Source: Utricularia gibba
Lineage: Eukaryota > Streptophyta > Magnoliopsida > Lamiales > Lentibulariaceae
DNA: 64,000 bases
NCBI GenBank assembly: GCA_002189035.1
Contig: NEEC01000004.1
Coordinates: forward strand, 2,232,001 to 2,296,000
Reading direction: 5' to 3'
Each line of letters opens with the position of its first letter. Position 1 is the first letter of the stretch. Positions 59,809 to 64,000 of the stretch are shown here, in pieces. The position numbers and the translations under genes are program-made. The notes under the pieces are model-generated. The model ran no database searches. It worked only from the letters and a program-made list of their open reading frames with translations, and was not told where the DNA came from.

Positions 59809-60466
59809 TATTTTATGTGAATGATTTTAATTTTCAATTGTTCTAATTGTGTTGAAATTGATGTCTGTAATTTATTTTTATATTTTATATTTTTTAAAAT
59901 TTCATCAATCATCTTCTCTTTCTTTCAACATTATGTGTTTACGGAAATGATTATACAAAAAATGAAAATTTAATAACTAGGTTTAAGGAAATCTAATGAA
60001 AGTTGTTACGAATTGTAAAATCTAGTAATTTTGTAGGTCTCACATTGTAACTACCAGCTACATAAGCTTGGTAATTGATTCAATTTTGAATAACAAAAAA
60101 TAGATTCTTTGAATTCCTCTCCGTTCTTCATTCTTCACTAAATTTCTCAGCAAAGTATCGTTCGCACAAAAATGATATGGCACTCTAGATTTTTGGAAAC
60201 CATTGGGGATACCCTTAGTAATCTTGATGGAAGGGAATGTTAGGTTATGAAGCATTATTGTTGCACTCCACGATGAGACTGATTTAGAACAAGAGATGTG
60301 AAGCTAAATTCTATGGCGCTGGATTATTTGAAGCAGAATCGTGTGAAGGGACAATAGCTTTGTGTAGGATATTAGCCAGGAAAAGAAAAATTGCTTCCTT
60401 TTGTTTAATTGGTTATTGTAGGAGTGTTGCTCTGTAGTGATTGATTTTCTTTGTAGCAGCTTTGGA
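59809..60466. other. Spacer between the Harbinger locus and the CHERP-like pseudogene
   Basis: About 660 bases. The left part is AT-rich and should contain the right end of the Harbinger element. The right part is probably the former leader of the pseudogene. ORF 60058-60255 (minus) is featureless. Confidence 0.4.
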
Positions 60467-63423
60467 ATGGATCGGCAGCCTCATGACTATGGTTCTCCTA
60501 TGGCCTACGAGCAACAGCAGCAGCAGCAACAACAACAAGCACCGTGCTATGGCTTTCATAGACAGCATCAGCAATTTGCTACATCAGCCACCGATTCAGC
60601 ATCCCATGCAACAGTTTCCGTTTCTCGCCCCCTTCAACAAAGCTAGCTTTATGCTCACCTACCTCCATCTCATCTTCATCAACAATCGCAGCCTGCGTAC
60701 CCTCCCTATGTGCCTTCGCATCTTGTTCCAGTGCCATTCCATGGGACAGCACCTCCTGCTCTTCTGCCTCCATCCGATCCAGAACTTAAAAAAAGAATTG
60801 ATAAATTGGTTGAATATGCCATCAAGAATGGTCCCGAATTTTGAAGATGTAGTCCGTGGGATAGAGAAGGATAATCCTGCTTACGGTTTCCTTTTTGGTG
60901 GTGAAGGACATAACTGCTACCACTATAACTTTATATTTCAACACATTCCCCTTTTGTGCCTTTTAACCCCGCCTTCCCCTCGTCCATCACTGTGATGCAT
61001 CCTCCTAATGCCGCGATGAATCCAGGAGCATCTATTAGTACTCCGAATGCTGCTGCTGTTTCTTTAGCTTCGGTAATTGGTTCTTCGCGGCTGTAGCAAC
61101 CTCCATTTCAAACATTCCCTGAGCAGCAACTTGTTCATCAAGCTCCATCTTTGGTTGGTCACAGCCGTCCTGATTTTGATCCATCTTCTAGGCTTTGAAA
61201 GACATAAGACCTCTTCCTCCTGATATTGAGGTTTGTGGAATTACCATGAAATTTATGATGAAGCAGGTCGCCGTAGGAATGTGGAGAAATGAATGGGAAA
61301 GGGTCCCGGGAACCTGACGAAAGGAAAGATGGAGGGAAACAGGCCGAGCTTGGATATGAAGGAAGAAGCGGGCTGCTCTTCAAAGGCCCATGAAGTGAAC
61401 CATACCTGCTAAGGCCCAACCCAACCTACCTACCCAACAACAAGCAACGTTAGCCTACTCTTTGTTGAATCTCTAAAGCCCTAGTAATGTTGCTCCCGCA
61501 AAGTGGAAGACAGATGGCGAGATTTGCAATTGGGCTGACCAAGACATCGTATGGGCTGAACCAAATGAAGAATACTATGAGTTCACTAGTCCATAAAGCC
61601 AAGCCCAAGCCTAAGAGTGCAACGGCTAGAAGTCACGTGTGCAGAATAAAAGGACAAAAGCAACGGTCCAATTTATGTGTATAAATAGAGAAAGAATACA
61701 TGTTATATGAATATAGGATAGTAACCCTGAATTTTACACCCTTCAAATTTCAATACATCAAGCTGCATTAGCAGCTCTCTTAGTGCTTCATTCTACACTT
61801 CTAAATCTCAATTCTCTTGAGTTCAGGAATAGTCAACGGTCATAAATCCAAACACTATAAAAGATACATTCTGTTGTAGAACAAATACAGGGTAATAACC
61901 CAAAATTCATATAAATCATTCCACAAATCTGTTCTTCTTCACCTTATCTACAATTCTTCAAGGTTGAGTTGAATGGGGTTCTGAACAACCTCACTCGAAC
62001 AAAGGAGTCAATCAAAAGTGCAAAGACTTGGTTTATGAAGAGGGCTCCTTATGCAGCTGTTCTTGCCAAGGCACTTTGTGATAGAGTGTTCTCTTTAGAT
62101 GATTTAGAGAGACAGTTGCAGATAATTTATCTGGCCAATGAGATTCTATTTGACAGTTGAACTCTCTCTCTCTCATTTTTTATTTTTGAAGCTTCCGACT
62201 TCAAAGTGAAGTAAATTATTGACGTCATGTTGAAAATTATAGGCTTCGAGACTACTCTGAAAGCTTCTTTTAAACAAATATTTACTTGTCGACATCTGAA
62301 ACATGCAGCTTGCAGAGCCGTGTCAACCCTCAGGAATTGGACAACGAAGCTGTTGCATTTAGGCCAGTTTTGGGTTCTATGTTGGTCGTTGTATTCAACA
62401 ATCCACAAAACAAGGGGGAGAACCAGTCGAGCCTTCAGAAGATCTTACAATTTTGGGCTTCAAAAGAAGTGTATGATCATGATGCCATCCTTGCGCTTGA
62501 TGCTGAAATGAAAAGTCAGGTTCTCCCACTTCATTTGGGTGATTTTTTTTTTTTTTTTTGGCCACTGCACCTTTTGTTAGTAGGGATCATTCCGCTACTT
62601 CTGGTTTGTCTTCAGTCAGCACCATTTTAAATGCTTTTAAACGCTTTTCCCATTTATGCTTTCTAAGCCGACCTCCCATGGCTAACTAGCAGTTGTTTAA
62701 CAGGAGTTCCTCATTTGCCACCTAATCTCAGTTCCTTACAGTGGCAACCTGGTGCATTACCGTCAAAACCGGATCATGCAGTTAAACAAGTTCCTCCAAT
62801 GCCACCTCTACCACCCCTGAAATTGCTTCCTACCTCAGTTCCTTCTGCTGGATTAATTGCACCAGTGACTGCACCACCACCCGGGGATCAGCCAAATCCC
62901 ACCTCGGTGCCCACCCCTGGGAAGCTAGCTGAAAAGCTGCCTCCATATCCATTGTTCCCACCAGGTCTCATTCCAGGTATGGTAAGAAAGGTGCAGATAG
63001 GCAGTGGAGTGCCCTACTCTCCTATAAGCCCTCTCGATATACCAGCAGTCATTCCAGCATCAAACGTATCCCCATTAGAAGTCCTTAGGAGGGTTTCGAA
63101 GTTCTTCAGAGAAATCGGAGAAGGGAACCCATCTGAAGGGCCCATAAAAGCATCAGAACCAGGAGATGATGATATTGATGAATACGGATACGAGAGAATG
63201 TCTCCCGTTCGAAAGGGGCCGCCTGCATCCCTCCTCCTCCCAGCCTTATGTTGATCCAGCAACAGGAACTCTTGCGGATGGCAGTGTACCAAGTAGACTC
63301 GAACTTGGTGCGACTGCCGACCGGAATGAACCAAATCAATACGATGATGTCTACTCCTCCTACAGGAAACAGAGAAGCACAAACTACCATTCATCCATGA
63401 GCGCTAGATTGGCAGGAAGGTGA
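60467..63423 (+). pseudogene. SURP/SWAP plus CID domain protein (CHERP-like), broken
   Basis: Parts in order: a polyglutamine-containing start (MDRQPHDYGSPMAYEQQ); a SURP/SWAP domain ([18 protein letters not shown], then IEKDNPAYGFLFGGEGH); a proline-rich stretch; a CID domain ([77 protein letters not shown]); and a long Pro-rich C-terminus ending [12 protein letters not shown]. The intact family acts in pre-mRNA processing. Lesions seen: shifts near 60580 and 60645 with a TAG at about 60645, an extra T at 60841, a lost base near 60925, a CAG-to-TAG-type stop near 61096, a shift near 61195, and another near 63220. The splice donors at 62158 and 62520 look one G short. Introns remain, so it is a duplicate or dying gene, not a retrocopy. 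Confidence 0.8.
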
Positions 63424-64000
63424 AAAGCTGGTTCCCTCGGAATTTGTTTATTTTTTTCTAGGAAGCCTTCCACAAGCAAGCGCCTTCTTGCTTGTTGCCA
63501 TCGCAAGCAAATGGAAACAAGTAGTTGGAGAATTGTGTCATGTCATCATGTACAACATGTTGATGGCAGAATTATAATGATTAGTTTGATAGAATGATTT
63601 AACTTATGTCATATTAAATATAATTAGGATTAAATTATATCAAAACAAATAATTTATAAAAATATGAATGCACTTTATATGAAAGATTCGATTTAAATGT
63701 GATGGGGAATGAATCGACTGCGGATAATCAGCTCCTGCAAAGCTGTCAAAAGAAGCTCTGACAGGATAAAACCAGTTGACAGGCCCATACGTGTCAAAAT
63801 CTAACAAGGGCAGTATGGCTCAGTTTGAAGAGTAACCGAGTCACGGCAGAATGGGCGGCGATTGTTTGAAAAGCAAGATCATTGCGTAAGTGCAGAAAGA
63901 TAGCCGACACCTGCGAAGCTCATGATTCGGTCGGATCGGCCTCCCTTATAAATAGAAGAAATCATAACGAAGAGAGGGTCGGGTCCAAAACCTCCTACTT
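63424..64000. other. Right-end intergenic DNA
   Basis: 3' flank of the pseudogene, then AT-rich DNA, then a GC-richer promoter-like stretch. No coding sequence recognised before the window ends. Confidence 0.5.
63947..63954 (+). promoter_or_regulatory. TATA box of a gene starting beyond the window
   Basis: TATAAATA preceded by CTCCCT and followed by a purine-rich GAAGAAATCATAACGAAGAG leader-like sequence. The context and spacing suit a plant core promoter with transcription starting near 63980. The gene itself is outside the window. Confidence 0.5.

Noticed and set aside
1-64000. tRNA, rRNA, CRISPR arrays, operons, ribosome binding sites
   Set aside because: No tRNA T-arm/anticodon pattern or rRNA was seen by eye, and the prokaryotic features do not apply to this plant nuclear DNA.

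Overview
This window is nuclear DNA of a flowering plant. The evidence is many short GT-AG introns, plant-specific gene families (DRP2 dynamin, ANT/AIL AP2 factor, R2R3-MYB, laccase, prenylated MUB) and AT-rich intergenic DNA full of old transposable elements. The genes are not GC-rich, so a non-grass is likelier; I cannot name the species.

Layout. 1-19 kb is gene-dense. It holds the last exon of a CDK-like kinase, a complete 22-exon DRP2 dynamin, a small Fb15-like protein, a complete 16-exon SMU1 splicing factor (minus strand), a 99-residue single-pass membrane protein, and a LEA/TMEM205 membrane protein (minus) with two G-boxes in its promoter. Next come two damaged loci: a V-ATPase subunit G-like copy and an R2R3-MYB with two single-base frameshifts. 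19-30.5 kb is AT-rich repeat DNA with fossils of PIF/Harbinger, hAT and copia elements. 30.9-33.5 kb is a complete AINTEGUMENTA-like gene with a 9-nt microexon. 35.8-37.0 kb is a MUB gene (minus). 37-43.9 kb is decayed copia material and repeats. 43.9-46.5 kb is a complete laccase. 47-60 kb is nested transposons: a gypsy gag with a tRNA-Asp-type primer site, a copia RT scrap, a Myb/SANT fossil, and a PIF/Harbinger locus (accessory ORF, AT-rich tandem array, transposase) whose transposase is split by a 2.8-kb insertion. 60.4-63.4 kb is an intron-bearing but broken SURP/CID (CHERP-like) pseudogene. The end holds a TATA box for a gene beyond the window.

The genes are ordinary unlinked plant genes, not an operon. 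Intact coding sequences were assembled exon by exon and keep frame throughout: DRP2 905 aa, Fb15-like 139, SMU1 514, membrane protein 99, LEA/TMEM205 329, ANT-like 543, MUB 118, laccase 569. Most notable are two GC-AG introns in SMU1, the 9-nt ANT microexon, the cluster of recently broken genes (VHA-G, MYB, CHERP-like), and the interrupted Harbinger locus. I found no clearly new biological system. All family names rest on reading motifs by eye; no database search was run.
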